Of a stretch of DNA of 64,000 nt, positions 53,769 to 62,404 are shown one piece after another; the first letter of the stretch is position 1, and the number at the start of each line of letters is the position of its first letter. The position numbers were made by a program, and so were the translations under genes. Below the pieces are notes generated by a model. That model made no database searches. It saw nothing but the letters and a program-made list of their open reading frames with translations, and was not told the DNA's origin. The DNA lies in NCBI RefSeq assembly GCF_041146875.1, contig NZ_JBFRXP010000007.1, positions 1-64,000 on the forward strand, written 5' to 3'. The stretch comes from Igneacidithiobacillus sp041146875 (lineage in GTDB: Bacteria; Pseudomonadota; Gammaproteobacteria; Acidithiobacillales; Acidithiobacillaceae).

Positions 53769-54025
53769 TGGATGAATTTGCTCCCGGCGACGAGATGCCG
53801 AGCTTACGAGAATGTATTTTTCACCAAGTGGCGCGATACTTTGCCGACCTGGGAAGCGAGTTGCCACGAGATTTACATCAACAAGTCATGGAAGAAGTCG
53901 AACGCGCTCTGCTAGAGAAGGTATTGCGGCAATGTGATGGCCAGCGTGGCATCGCGGCGCAGTGCTTAGGTATCAACCGCAATACATTGAGCAAAAAGAT
54001 TCAGCGTTACGGACTGGAGATCTGA
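53768..54025 (+). CDS. fis: Fis-family nucleoid protein
   Basis: An 85-residue protein. The C-terminal helix-turn-helix GQRGIAAQCLGINRNTLSKK (about 58-77) matches Fis, which bends DNA and tunes rRNA promoters and recombination. The N-terminal half is helical with weaker similarity. It lies after prmA, as in gamma-proteobacteria, but dusB, which normally sits between, is absent. It converges with the transglycosylase gene, overlapping it by 19 bases. Confidence 0.85.
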   Translation: MDEFAPGDEMPSLRECIFHQVARYFADLGSELPRDLHQQVMEEVERALLEKVLRQCDGQRGIAAQCLGINRNTLSKKIQRYGLEI

Positions 54026-54660
54026 ATGACTGGCTTTACCCAGCTTTCATCCGCATCAGTTTGGTCGCCACTGCTTTGGAAGCGTTGATAATAGGCCATT
54101 ACTTTTGGTACGTAAGCCTGCGTTTCCTGAAAGGGCGGGATGTGATACCCCGCTTGGATTACCGCCTGACTACCGGCATTGTATGCTGCCAACGCGAGAC
54201 GCAAATCGCCACTGAAGCGGTGGAGCAACTCGGCTAGATAAGCGGCGCCCCCACTGATGTTTTCTTGTGGGTTGAAGGGGTTTTGCACGCCAAAACGGCT
54301 TGCGGTGGCGGGCATCAACTGCATCAATCCCATAGCGCCCTTGTTGGACACGGCACCAGCATTGAATCCCGACTCGACCCGAATCACGGCATTCAGCAGC
54401 GCGGTGCTGAGCCCGTACTGTTTTGCTGCGGTCTTAACGATGGGTTGCAACTCACTGCGGGCGACGAGATCAAAATGTTGCCGAGCGATGTGCGTTGCCA
54501 TCTTTGGTGTCCGCATGACCAGGTGGTACTGTCCCTTGTGTTCGGGCAGATTGGTAAGGTGTATTACCCCGTCACTGCCGGTGTAGGCATAGATGTCTGC
54601 GTGTGCGGCGGAAGCCAGCAGCGAAAACAGCACGCCTGCTAGTGTGCGCCGCAGAATCAT
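54007..54660 (-). CDS. SLT-domain lytic transglycosylase
   Basis: A 217-residue secreted enzyme. Signal peptide (about 1-21), a DUF4124-like segment (IYAYTGSDGVIHLTNLPE), then an SLT domain with catalytic Glu96 in VIRVESGFN, and GLMQLMPATA, NISGGAAYLA and ALAAYNAG. It cleaves peptidoglycan strands. Its ATG overlaps the sspB stop (ATGA). Confidence 0.9.
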   Translation of the reverse strand: MILRRTLAGVLFSLLASAAHADIYAYTGSDGVIHLTNLPEHKGQYHLVMRTPKMATHIARQHFDLVARSELQPIVKTAAKQYGLSTALLNAVIRVESGFNAGAVSNKGAMGLMQLMPATASRFGVQNPFNPQENISGGAAYLAELLHRFSGDLRLALAAYNAGSQAVIQAGYHIPPFQETQAYVPKVMAYYQRFQSSGDQTDADESWVKPVIQISSP

Positions 54661-55070
54661 TTGATAACCCGCAGGCCAGGACGTTGGGACGGTGGGGTTT
54701 CCGCCTTCTTCGTGGTCTCCGGCGCAGAAGGTGGGATGGCCGGCTCCGGAAAGCCCATGCCTTCCTGGGTTTCAGCAGCATAAATGGCTACTACCGCCGC
54801 CATGGGTACGGCAATGCGGCGCGCAACCCCGCCAAAACGCGCCTGGAACTGTATCCAACCGTCGCCCATCTGCAGACCAACTACGGCTGCCGGGGAGATG
54901 TCGAGGACAATACGCCCATCACGGTCGTATCCGGATGGTATCTCGACCCCTGGATAGTCGATTTTTACCACGATGAAAGGCGAGTAGCCCTGCTCCACAC
55001 ACCAGGCATGAATGGAGTCTAGTAGAAAAGGCTTGGCGGATTCTGGTAGCAACTGCATCCCTCGGTTCAC
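54657..55070 (-). CDS. sspB: ClpXP adaptor SspB
   Basis: A 137-residue protein. The N-terminal SspB domain (about 5-100) with YSPFIVVKIDYPGVEIP and IVLDISPAAV binds SsrA tags, and a flexible tail ends in LRVIK, the ClpX-binding tip. GTG 55070 has AGGGAG at correct spacing; ATG 55058 has none, so GTG is preferred. Confidence 0.88.
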   Translation of the reverse strand: MNRGMQLLPESAKPFLLDSIHAWCVEQGYSPFIVVKIDYPGVEIPSGYDRDGRIVLDISPAAVVGLQMGDGWIQFQARFGGVARRIAVPMAAVVAIYAAETQEGMGFPEPAIPPSAPETTKKAETPPSQRPGLRVIK

Positions 55071-55240
55071 GATCGGCTCCCTGACTAAATTAGTACAGAT
55101 GCTAAGTATGACAAGCTTGCCGGCAACTTGCAGCCTTGCGATTATCTCCTAAAATGCTTCTGGGTAACAAAAGTTGTCTATGGCCGAACGTAGGGCCCCT
55201 CTACATTCTTACTCTACCTCAACGGGTGGCGACAGATATC

Positions 55241-55265
55241 CTGACAGGGGGCGCTATCCTGTCAG
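55241..55265. repeat. Inverted repeat CTGACAGG/CCTGTCAG before sspB
   Basis: Perfect 8-bp arms (55241-55248 and 55258-55265) around nine bases. Each arm is part of a longer TATCCTG(A/T)CAG-like copy. It lies in the 286-base gap between the antiporter and sspB, which has no gene I can support. No T-run follows on either strand, so a protein-binding site is more likely than a terminator. Confidence 0.5.
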
Positions 55266-55309
55266 AAAGGCAGAGAAATCGCGTTACTCAGCCTCGATTG
55301 CTGGAGGTG

Positions 55310-55323
55310 TCCTGAGGTCAGGA
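55310..55323. repeat. Inverted repeat TCCTGA-GG-TCAGGA
   Basis: A perfect 6-bp dyad with a two-base centre, 45 bases from the neighbouring CTGACAGG repeat and sharing its CCTGA core. It lies just beyond the antiporter stop codon. Confidence 0.45.
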
Positions 55324-55356
55324 TGGGATATGCTTCGCGCTCTGGTAAGTTAGAAT

Positions 55357-56754
55357 TTAATCTGCGCCGTAGCTATCGCAAGCGTTTGTACCCGAACCCA
55401 GGGTGTACTTTATGCCAGCTTGTGGCAGCCATCGGCGGAGCAGTGGCGTCGTAATAACGGTGCTAAAGATCGCCATGATCACCAACATGGTAAATACCTG
55501 CTGTGATATTACTCCTATATCATATCCTACATTAATAACAATCAATTCCATTAAAGCTCGGGTATTCATCATGATGCCAATAATTTTGGATTGCTGGTTA
55601 TTCAGGCTGGATATCCGGGCAGCAAAATAGGAGCCGAAAAACTTTCCAGCAGTTGCTAGTGCTAATACCAGCATGCACCACAACCACGCCGATACACTGT
55701 TTAGACCGCTGATATCGGTTCTGAGTCCTGTATATGTAAAGAAAATGGGGAGAAAGAATACCAACACAAACGGCGAAACCGTATTTCGCCACGCAGTTAC
55801 GAACTTTCTTTCCGTAGAAAGAATAACGCCCACCATAAAACCACCAAATATCGTAAATACTCCTATCGAAGCGGTAATCATCCCAGAAACAAATATGCTG
55901 ATGAGAATAATTCCTAGTAGCTGCGGCGTCAGGACATCATTTCCGCCAAACCGAGAAATGGTTAGCCTAAGTAGTGGTCGAACGATCAATATCCACGACA
56001 CAATGAATAAGAGCAATATGGCGATTTTTGCCACAAAGGCGCCGACTGTAAAGTGGGATAATGCTAGCGCGACGACTAATGCCAAAAGAATCCAGCCGAT
56101 TACATCATTGATCGCCGCTGCGCTAATGGCGATCGCTGCGATCCTGGTTCTAGTAATACCCAGCTCCATCATCATTCGACCTAGCACGGGTACGGCGGTG
56201 ATGGAAAATGCAGTGGCCACAAATAGTGCATAAATTAACGGCTGAACATGGGGTGCCAGCGTGTCTGCGGTAAGTAGACCAAAGCCTATACCTAAAACGA
56301 ACGGGAAAAATATACTGGCGATGGCTATGAGAAATACGGAGCGCTGATTATCCCTGCTGCGCAAATGTGAGAAATCAAATTCCAAGCCGACTTGAAACAT
56401 TAATAAAGTAAGCCCGATTTGGGACAGCACGTCTATTGGCACTGATGAAATGGAGTGGAAAACATAATGAAAAACCGTGGGCATCATGAGTCCAAACAAT
56501 GACGGCCCTAACACGATTCCTGCAATGATCTCTCCGACCACCGCCGTTTGCCAGAATCTCACGGCGATTACGCTTCCAACCCTTGCGGCTAGAAGAATAA
56601 TGCTTAACTGCAATATTGTAAAAAATATCACCAGCTCTGATTTCTGCGTAGAAATGCTGAAAACTTCGTTATAAAAGGCCATGCTCATATCTGATAGAGT
56701 GAGATTAATGAAATTCGACATCATCGAAGTGACGACGACAGTCATCGTCATCAC
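55357..56754 (-). CDS. CPA2-family Na+(K+)/H+ antiporter
   Basis: A 465-residue membrane protein with about 12-13 helices. GEIIAGIVLGPSLFG, QIGLTLLMFQVGLEFD, FVATAFSITAVPVLGRMM and AAAINDVIGWILLALV (the paired acidic ion-binding region) are characteristic. There is no C-terminal RCK domain. It should exchange protons for monovalent cations, useful for pH or potassium balance. The DNA is more AT-rich than its neighbours, with ATA and AAT codons, hinting at recent acquisition. The start is uncertain: no ribosome site precedes the GTG at 56754 or the next several ATGs. Confidence 0.82.
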   Translation of the reverse strand: MMTMTVVVTSMMSNFINLTLSDMSMAFYNEVFSISTQKSELVIFFTILQLSIILLAARVGSVIAVRFWQTAVVGEIIAGIVLGPSLFGLMMPTVFHYVFHSISSVPIDVLSQIGLTLLMFQVGLEFDFSHLRSRDNQRSVFLIAIASIFFPFVLGIGFGLLTADTLAPHVQPLIYALFVATAFSITAVPVLGRMMMELGITRTRIAAIAISAAAINDVIGWILLALVVALALSHFTVGAFVAKIAILLLFIVSWILIVRPLLRLTISRFGGNDVLTPQLLGIILISIFVSGMITASIGVFTIFGGFMVGVILSTERKFVTAWRNTVSPFVLVFFLPIFFTYTGLRTDISGLNSVSAWLWCMLVLALATAGKFFGSYFAARISSLNNQQSKIIGIMMNTRALMELIVINVGYDIGVISQQVFTMLVIMAIFSTVITTPLLRRWLPQAGIKYTLGSGTNACDSYGAD

Positions 56755-57219
56755 ACATTTTTAGGGAGCTGTGATGTAACAGGACGCAGTATTGTGCGCA
56801 ATGTTACCCTTGTCTGCCCTCTCGGGGTTAGCACCTGAACGTCAATTTGTTGCAGGTAACGATTTTCCCACCGAACGTCAGCAGCCATTCAATACGCTAA
56901 ATCATATACGAACGTTCGTGCAAATACCAATAAAATAGCTTTCCTGACAACGTGATGGCATCCCCGCTTTCCAAGATCCATTCGCGAGATACCTTGGATG
57001 GCAGTAATGGTTAGTGTTCGGCGCAGGTGTTGGTCATCAAAGACGGAGTGCGCTGCGGGCCATATGACAATGATAACTCTTCGATTCTCCAGAAATAATA
57101 GCCCCCTAAAAAGTCTTTTATTATAATCAGAATGTTAGCGCAATGGCAGTGGCTTTAGTGACTGGTTTCCGATACCATTGGGATGCGTCCAGGGGATGAC
57201 GATTCTGGAGAACATGCGG
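56755..57219. other. Long AT-rich intergenic region between antiporter and halogenase-like gene
   Basis: About 465 bases with no supportable gene. It must hold divergent promoters. TATAAT at 57122-57127 lies about 95 bases before the halogenase start, without a convincing -35. A 12-bp palindrome lies at 56909-56920. No tRNA or riboswitch structure was recognised. Confidence 0.5.
56909..56920. promoter_or_regulatory. 12-bp perfect palindrome ACGAACGTTCGT
   Basis: A perfect dyad in the divergent intergenic region, AT-rich on both sides. Its form suits a TetR-type dimeric repressor. The spacing does not fit a LexA box. It could control the antiporter, the halogenase-like gene, or both. Confidence 0.45.
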
Positions 57220-58509
57220 ATGAATGGGCAGGAAGGTACGTTGGCTGTTGATACTGATGTCTTGGTTATTGGTGGTGGTCCCGCTGGGTCTACGGTGGCG
57301 GCTTTGCTAGCGAAGAAGGGTTGGCGGGTGACGCTGTTTGAGAAGGACCGACACCCGCGTTTTCACATTGGGGAGTCATTGCTGCCGCAAAATCTGCCGC
57401 TTCTCGATCAGTTGGGGGTGCGAGAGCAGGTAGAAACCTCTTCTATGACCAAGTATGGAATCGAATTTGTTTCCCCTTTTCACGGCAAAAAAGTGCAATA
57501 TGAATTCGCCAAGGCTTGGGGGCGACGCTTGCCCTATGCCTTTCAGGTCCAGAGATCGTCTTTTGACCACATCCTGCTGCAAAATGCCGCCCAAAGCGGG
57601 GCACAGGTCTATGAAGACTGCGAGGTGAAGTCTGTTGAGCTTAATTCTGGTGCATCTCCGGCAGTGGTCTCGGAAGATGCCGATGGCCATCAGCGCCACT
57701 GGACCGCGAAATTCATCGTCGATGCCACGGGGCGTGATACGCTGCTTGCCGCAAAACTTGGTGCCAAAGAACAAAATCAGCGCAACAAGAGTGCGGCGAT
57801 ATTCGCGCACTTTACCGGGGCACGACGCTTGCTTGGCAAAGCAGAGGGGCACATTACCATCGTGTGGTTTGATGAGGGATGGTTCTGGTTCATTCCGTTG
57901 GCTGGGGACACTACTAGTGTTGGTGCCGTTTGTTCCCCGGAATTTTTAAAGACTCGGAAGACGGACCTAACGAGCTTTTTCTATAGCATTATCGACATGT
58001 CGCCAGAGATCGCCGAGCGTTTGCAAGATGCGACGATGGTCGGCAAGGTGACCGCTACCGGGAATTACTCCTACAAGTCTTCTGTTACCAGTGGCCCTAA
58101 CTTTCTCATGGTTGGTGATGCCAGTTCTTTCATTGATCCGGTGTTTTCTACGGGCGTCTATTTGGCGATGCGTGGCGGTTTTTCTGCGGCAGAGGCCGTG
58201 GACACCTGCCTTCGCTATCCGGAACGCAGCAAGAAGGCACTAAAGCGCTATGATGTATCCATTCGCCACGCGGTTGGGGCGTTTACTTGGTTCATTTATC
58301 GTATCCGTCAACCGGCCATGCGCAATCTTTTTATGTCGCCTCGGAATACCTGGCGGATGGAGGAGGCAGTCTTGTCTTTACTGGCGGGAGGTATATCCGA
58401 AGGCTGGCAAGTGAGCCTACGCCTCTATCTTTTTCGCGCCATGTACTATGCCACCAAATTTTCCCGTTTCTTGAGAGGTGCTCGCAAGTCGCCCTCTTCT
58501 GTTGCGTGA
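57220..58509 (+). CDS. Flavin-dependent halogenase-family oxidoreductase
   Basis: A 429-residue FAD enzyme. The dinucleotide loop GGGPAGS is at 18-24 and PRFHIGESLLP at 46-56. Lys78 in TKYG corresponds to the catalytic lysine of phenolic halogenases. GWFWFIP (220-226) matches the halogenase signature GWxWxIP exactly, and FIDPVFSTGV fits the FxxPxxSxG pattern. It may chlorinate or brominate an aryl group; plain oxidoreductase activity cannot be excluded. GGAG nine bases before ATG 57220 sets the start; ATG 57196 is possible. The glycosyltransferase follows, and it converges on a polyene-type operon. Confidence 0.75.
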   Translation: MNGQEGTLAVDTDVLVIGGGPAGSTVAALLAKKGWRVTLFEKDRHPRFHIGESLLPQNLPLLDQLGVREQVETSSMTKYGIEFVSPFHGKKVQYEFAKAWGRRLPYAFQVQRSSFDHILLQNAAQSGAQVYEDCEVKSVELNSGASPAVVSEDADGHQRHWTAKFIVDATGRDTLLAAKLGAKEQNQRNKSAAIFAHFTGARRLLGKAEGHITIVWFDEGWFWFIPLAGDTTSVGAVCSPEFLKTRKTDLTSFFYSIIDMSPEIAERLQDATMVGKVTATGNYSYKSSVTSGPNFLMVGDASSFIDPVFSTGVYLAMRGGFSAAEAVDTCLRYPERSKKALKRYDVSIRHAVGAFTWFIYRIRQPAMRNLFMSPRNTWRMEEAVLSLLAGGISEGWQVSLRLYLFRAMYYATKFSRFLRGARKSPSSVA

Positions 58510-58526
58510 GCCCTTTTGTGGAACGG

Positions 58527-59225
58527 ATGCAGCTGGTCCTGATTCCTAGCTACAACACCGGCCCCAAACTCTATGATACCGTCGTTACTGCTTTGCGGTA
58601 CTGGCCTGCGATTTGGGTGGTCATTGATGGCAGCAACGACGACAGTGATAAGACCCTCCTGGCTCTGGACGCGAATGGTTTGCGCGTCATTCGGCGTCCT
58701 GAAAATGGTGGCAAAGGGGCCGCGATATTGGATGGTCTGCGTCTGGCACAACAATATGGTTTTCATGATGTTTTGATCATGGATGCGGATGGGCAACACC
58801 CGGTTACAGAAATCCCGTCGTTCATGGCTGATGCGGAGCAGCATCCGGGCACTATGATTCTTGGTATTCCGCATTTTGATGGTTCGGCCCCAAAAATACG
58901 GGTTTGGGGACGGAAAATATCGAATTTATTGGCGCGCTGGGAAACGGGGTTGCCAATTGGCGATGTCCTGTTCGGTTTTCGAGTAGTTCCCGTGCAGGAA
59001 CTGCTCGCCGTAATGGAGGCGAGTCCTTATATGCGCGGTTATGATTTTGATACGGAATCCTTAGTGCACTTGTGCTGGCGTGGTGTTCCCCTGCGCCATC
59101 GGATAGTGGCGGTCTACTATTTCAGCGCGGAGGAAGGGGGAATATCTCACTTTCACTACCTGCGCGATAATTTACGCCTCGCAGCTATGCACTTGCGTTT
59201 ATTGGTAACGAAATCTTTGCAGTGA
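58527..59225 (+). CDS. GT2-family glycosyltransferase
   Basis: A 232-residue GT-A enzyme. IPSYNTG (about 6-12), DGSNDDSD, GGKGAAILDGL and the metal-binding DADGQHP are dolichol-phosphate-mannose-synthase-like. It ends soon after the catalytic domain, with no clear membrane helices. In aryl-polyene loci a GT2 or acyltransferase attaches the polyene to a lipid head group. GTG 58506, overlapping the previous stop (GTGA), is an alternative start. Confidence 0.82.
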   Translation: MQLVLIPSYNTGPKLYDTVVTALRYWPAIWVVIDGSNDDSDKTLLALDANGLRVIRRPENGGKGAAILDGLRLAQQYGFHDVLIMDADGQHPVTEIPSFMADAEQHPGTMILGIPHFDGSAPKIRVWGRKISNLLARWETGLPIGDVLFGFRVVPVQELLAVMEASPYMRGYDFDTESLVHLCWRGVPLRHRIVAVYYFSAEEGGISHFHYLRDNLRLAAMHLRLLVTKSLQ

Positions 59226-59241
59226 AAAGGTTGGTGTTTCG

Positions 59242-59961
59242 TTACGCCATAGCGCCATTTACCTGGATAAGTTGACCGGAAACATAGCTTGCCTGCTCCG
59301 AGGCCAGAAAAGCGACCACATCTGCTACCTCCTGCGGTGTTCCGGCCCGTTTCATGGGTACCAGACGCTGCAGCACTTCTTGGGAAAATAGTTTGTTGGT
59401 TGCTGTTGTGGCAATGACCCCCGGCGCTACCGTATTCACCGTGATGCCGCGACTGGCAACTTCTAGCGCCAAGCTCCGTGTCGCTCCCTGCAAGCCCGCT
59501 TTTGCTGCGGCATAATTGGTTTGTCCTCGATTCCCCATAACCCCTGTAACAGAAGATATATTGATGATTCTTCCCCAGCGTGTACGAATCATGGGTAGGA
59601 GCAGTGGCTGGGTGGTGTGGAAAAAACCATGCAGGGAGACATCTATCACCTGCCTCCATTGTTCCGCTCGCATGCCTGCCAGTGGTGCATCATCATGAAT
59701 GCCTGCATTGTTCACTAAGATCTGTATGGGGGCTGTCTGCAAAAGCTTGTTGAGCGCCATCTGTGTTGATTCTGCATTAGTGATATCAAAGGATATCGTT
59801 TCCGCAGAGCCACCGGCGTCCTGAATCCCGTCGACCACGGCTTGTGCCCGCTCCGGATGGGAATGAGCGTGAACATAGACATGATTTCCTGCCAGTGCGA
59901 GGGTGTTGGCAATGGCCGCGCCAATGCTACCGCTGCCGCCAGTTACCAAAGCATGTCTCAA
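59242..59961 (-). CDS. 3-oxoacyl-ACP reductase (FabG/ApeQ-like)
   Basis: A 239-residue SDR. TGGSGSIGAA (about 7-16), NNAGIHDD, serine in INISSVTG, and YAAAKAG with catalytic Tyr-x3-Lys (about 150) are all intact. It reduces beta-keto acyl carrier protein with NADPH. Last gene of the operon that holds the ketosynthase; its ATG overlaps the dehydratase stop. Confidence 0.88.
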   Translation of the reverse strand: MRHALVTGGSGSIGAAIANTLALAGNHVYVHAHSHPERAQAVVDGIQDAGGSAETISFDITNAESTQMALNKLLQTAPIQILVNNAGIHDDAPLAGMRAEQWRQVIDVSLHGFFHTTQPLLLPMIRTRWGRIINISSVTGVMGNRGQTNYAAAKAGLQGATRSLALEVASRGITVNTVAPGVIATTATNKLFSQEVLQRLVPMKRAGTPQEVADVVAFLASEQASYVSGQLIQVNGAMA

Positions 59962-60398
59962 GGGAGATCTCCAAATATTACTACCGCCAAGCCACGGAGC
60001 CAGGATCTTGTGGCGGTGCTAACGATAAAGGAATAGCGAGCACTGGCCTCGCTACCTTCGTGACGACGTATTTCAATCTGCAAAGGTCTGATATCGTCCG
60101 TCAGAACGGATGTAACAATATGGACGTCACGTAAGCTGACCAAATAGCCCGGTACCGGGCCGTCGCCTGTGAGGGCAGTAAGGGCGCCATGCAGTGCCAT
60201 TGCTTGCGCTGCGATTTCTATCAGGCTTGCAGTACCAAGGGTGGCGTCGCCCCGACGTAGCGGGTTATCCGCTTGTTGGTAGCGTCGCGAAACAGCAGAC
60301 AATGTATCGGGGCCCCAATCCTGCACCTCATCCAAAAGACACATGCGCCCGGCGTGAGGAATGAGTTGTAAAATTCGGTCTCGCGTTACCCTGTTCAT
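59958..60398 (-). CDS. ApeP-like 3-hydroxyacyl-ACP dehydratase
   Basis: A 146-residue hot-dog-fold protein. LIPHAGRMCLLDEV (about 12-25) is the characteristic start of the aryl-polyene dehydratase family, and GTASLIEIAAQAMALHGAL contains the acidic residue of the active site. It removes water from the 3-hydroxyacyl intermediate so that double bonds accumulate. Lies between the chain-length factor and ketoreductase genes. Confidence 0.82.
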   Translation of the reverse strand: MNRVTRDRILQLIPHAGRMCLLDEVQDWGPDTLSAVSRRYQQADNPLRRGDATLGTASLIEIAAQAMALHGALTALTGDGPVPGYLVSLRDVHIVTSVLTDDIRPLQIEIRRHEGSEASARYSFIVSTATRSWLRGLAVVIFGDLP

Positions 60399-60401
60399 CG
60401 T

Positions 60402-61211
60402 CTATTCTTCTGTGGTCGCATCGCTAAAGGAAATCACCACAGGCAAAGAGTATCCAGGCAAATACTCCAGAACTACCGTTTCTGATTTCCCTTCTGCCAA
60501 GGCGCAAAGTAGCGGTAGGCATCTCGCCGCTGGTGTATGCCGCCGCAGCGTCTCCAAGGTCGGATTGCTGATGATCGTCGGGTTTTCAGCAACGCCAGCC
60601 GCGATATGGAGGCAGGCCATGCTCGCTGGTGATGGCGCAGGCGCCAAGACGAAGGCTACACCGAAAAAGGGCGAACCGATGGGACGAATATCACCCAAGG
60701 GTGCGGGATAGGGCATATCATAGGCAATGAGCAGGGCTGCGCCACCGGTCTGAACTTGCGCAGCCGCTTCGAGCAACCCGGCTGCAAAGCTGCCATCATG
60801 TGCACATAGACTGGTCGTAGCCGCGCGCGATCCTGTAGCAATACTCCAGTAGCCGGCGCACACATTGTGCACGGAGTTGTGAAAGTGAGTTGGGGAGAGC
60901 GCCGGTTGGGGGCTGGCAAGGGCGCACATGATTTTATGGATGGTATTCCCCTCGGCGCCGGAAGAGGCAAAAACGGTGGGTAGCTGGACGGCTTCTTGGC
61001 GACTGGCAACGAGCGCCTCCAAGCCAACAGCGAGCGCCACCCGTACGATCTCCGGTGCTCGACGGCGCTCATTACTGGGCAGGAGGGCCGCTACTGGCAA
61101 TGGAGTGGGAGAGGGTTGATAGGGGAGCACTCCCGCTAGCACGTTACGGCTACCCTCCCAGCTACCAAGACCAGGGGCTAGTAGGCCAACGCCTTCTAGA
61201 AAGAGTCTCAC
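60402..61211 (-). CDS. Ketosynthase-like chain-length factor (ApeC type)
   Basis: A 269-residue protein of the beta-ketoacyl-synthase-like chain-length factor family. FHNSVHNVCAGYWSIA and LCAHDGSFAAGLLEAA are family segments. It is shorter than a ketosynthase and lacks the Cys-His-His triad, so it should pair with the upstream ketosynthase to set chain length. ATGA overlap with the ketosynthase stop. Confidence 0.8.
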   Translation of the reverse strand: MRLFLEGVGLLAPGLGSWEGSRNVLAGVLPYQPSPTPLPVAALLPSNERRRAPEIVRVALAVGLEALVASRQEAVQLPTVFASSGAEGNTIHKIMCALASPQPALSPTHFHNSVHNVCAGYWSIATGSRAATTSLCAHDGSFAAGLLEAAAQVQTGGAALLIAYDMPYPAPLGDIRPIGSPFFGVAFVLAPAPSPASMACLHIAAGVAENPTIISNPTLETLRRHTPAARCLPLLCALAEGKSETVVLEYLPGYSLPVVISFSDATTEE

Positions 61212-62404
61212 TTCCCCACCGTACCGAGTATGACGCTACAATTGACGCCACCGAATCCGAAGGTGTTGCAGAGAACGTGCCGCACGGGCGCGTGTTTGCC
61301 AACACATTGATAATTGATAAGACATCCAGGGTCGACGGTGCGCGTGTGCGGGCTGCCAGGAATGAATTGCGCCTGCAGCGCGAGCGCCCCGAAAATTGCA
61401 CCCAAAACACCTGATGCACCCAGGGTGTGACCGGTAAACCCTTTGCTGGAACTACAGGGTACGGTGCTGCCAAACAAACCAGATACCGCCTTGTCCTCCG
61501 CCGCATCGCCGATGACCGTTGCCGTTCCATGAAGGTTAATGTAATCAATTTCCTCGGCCTCTAACCCTGCAGCTAGCAGTGCGTTCTGCATGGCTGCACG
61601 TGCTCCTTCGCCCTGAGGGTGCGGTGATGACATGTGATAGGCGTCAGAGCTTTCACCCACACCGAGTAGTTGAATGCTGTGTTCATGATGTCCGTCATGT
61701 AATCGTTCGAGCAGGACAAAGCCTGCGCCCTCGCCGATGGAAATTCCATTCCGCTCAGCATCGAAAGGACGACAGGGGCCTTCGGCAATGACTCCCAGGG
61801 CATGGAAGCCGAACATAGTGGTGCCACAAAGGGTATCTACCCCACCGACCAAGGCGGCATCACAGATCCCGGCGTCGATCATGCGCGCGGCACTGGCAAA
61901 TGTTTTGGAAGTCGCCGCACAGGCAGTAGAAATGACATAAGATGGACCCTGCAATTTAAGAACTTCGCGCACGAAGCGACCCAGCGCATAGGTATTGTGT
62001 GTATTCGGGTAATGCAAGGTTGTGGGTAGAAAGCCAGTGTTGGGATCTCGCTGGCGATACGCCTGCTCGGTTTCCAGAATTCCTGATGTGCTGGTTCCCA
62101 AAAACAAACCAATACGCGAGGGTGTGTAACGCGTTTTGGCAGCTTCGATTGCATCCAATAGTCCGTCCTGTAATAGCGCCTGCATGGCGAGGCGATGATT
62201 ACGGCAATCGTATTCTGACCACTGAGCAGGTAGAACTGTGTCTGCCAGCCTATCCACCTCCCCCGTATACGCCGCGATGGGCAGCGAAGCGAATTTGCTT
62301 GGCGCGAGCCCGCTGTGCCCTGCTTGCAGGTTGCTGAGGGTTTCCTGCTGACCGTTACCGATGGCGGAAACAACGGAGAATGCTGAAAAAACGAGCTTTT
62401 TCAT
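61208..62404 (-). CDS. Beta-ketoacyl-ACP synthase (aryl-polyene type)
   Basis: A 398-residue ketosynthase with a full triad: the cysteine in ISTACAATS (about 163), His in NLHGTAT, and His in GFTGHTLGASG. Thiolase-fold glycine loop FGFGGVNCSVI ends it. Its order with chain-length factor, ApeP dehydratase and reductase is that of aryl-polyene operons rather than of fatty-acid synthesis. Overlaps the upstream 402-residue gene by ATGA. Confidence 0.88.
   Translation of the reverse strand: MKKLVFSAFSVVSAIGNGQQETLSNLQAGHSGLAPSKFASLPIAAYTGEVDRLADTVLPAQWSEYDCRNHRLAMQALLQDGLLDAIEAAKTRYTPSRIGLFLGTSTSGILETEQAYRQRDPNTGFLPTTLHYPNTHNTYALGRFVREVLKLQGPSYVISTACAATSKTFASAARMIDAGICDAALVGGVDTLCGTTMFGFHALGVIAEGPCRPFDAERNGISIGEGAGFVLLERLHDGHHEHSIQLLGVGESSDAYHMSSPHPQGEGARAAMQNALLAAGLEAEEIDYINLHGTATVIGDAAEDKAVSGLFGSTVPCSSSKGFTGHTLGASGVLGAIFGALALQAQFIPGSPHTRTVDPGCLINYQCVGKHAPVRHVLCNTFGFGGVNCSVILGTVGK

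Noticed and set aside
55153..55310. Short open frame of about 50 codons between sspB and the antiporter
   Set aside because: No ribosome site, no similarity, and it runs through the inverted repeat.
56909..56920. ACGAACGTTCGT as a LexA (SOS) box
   Set aside because: LexA boxes need a 4-base spacer between the GAAC and GTTC halves; here they abut.
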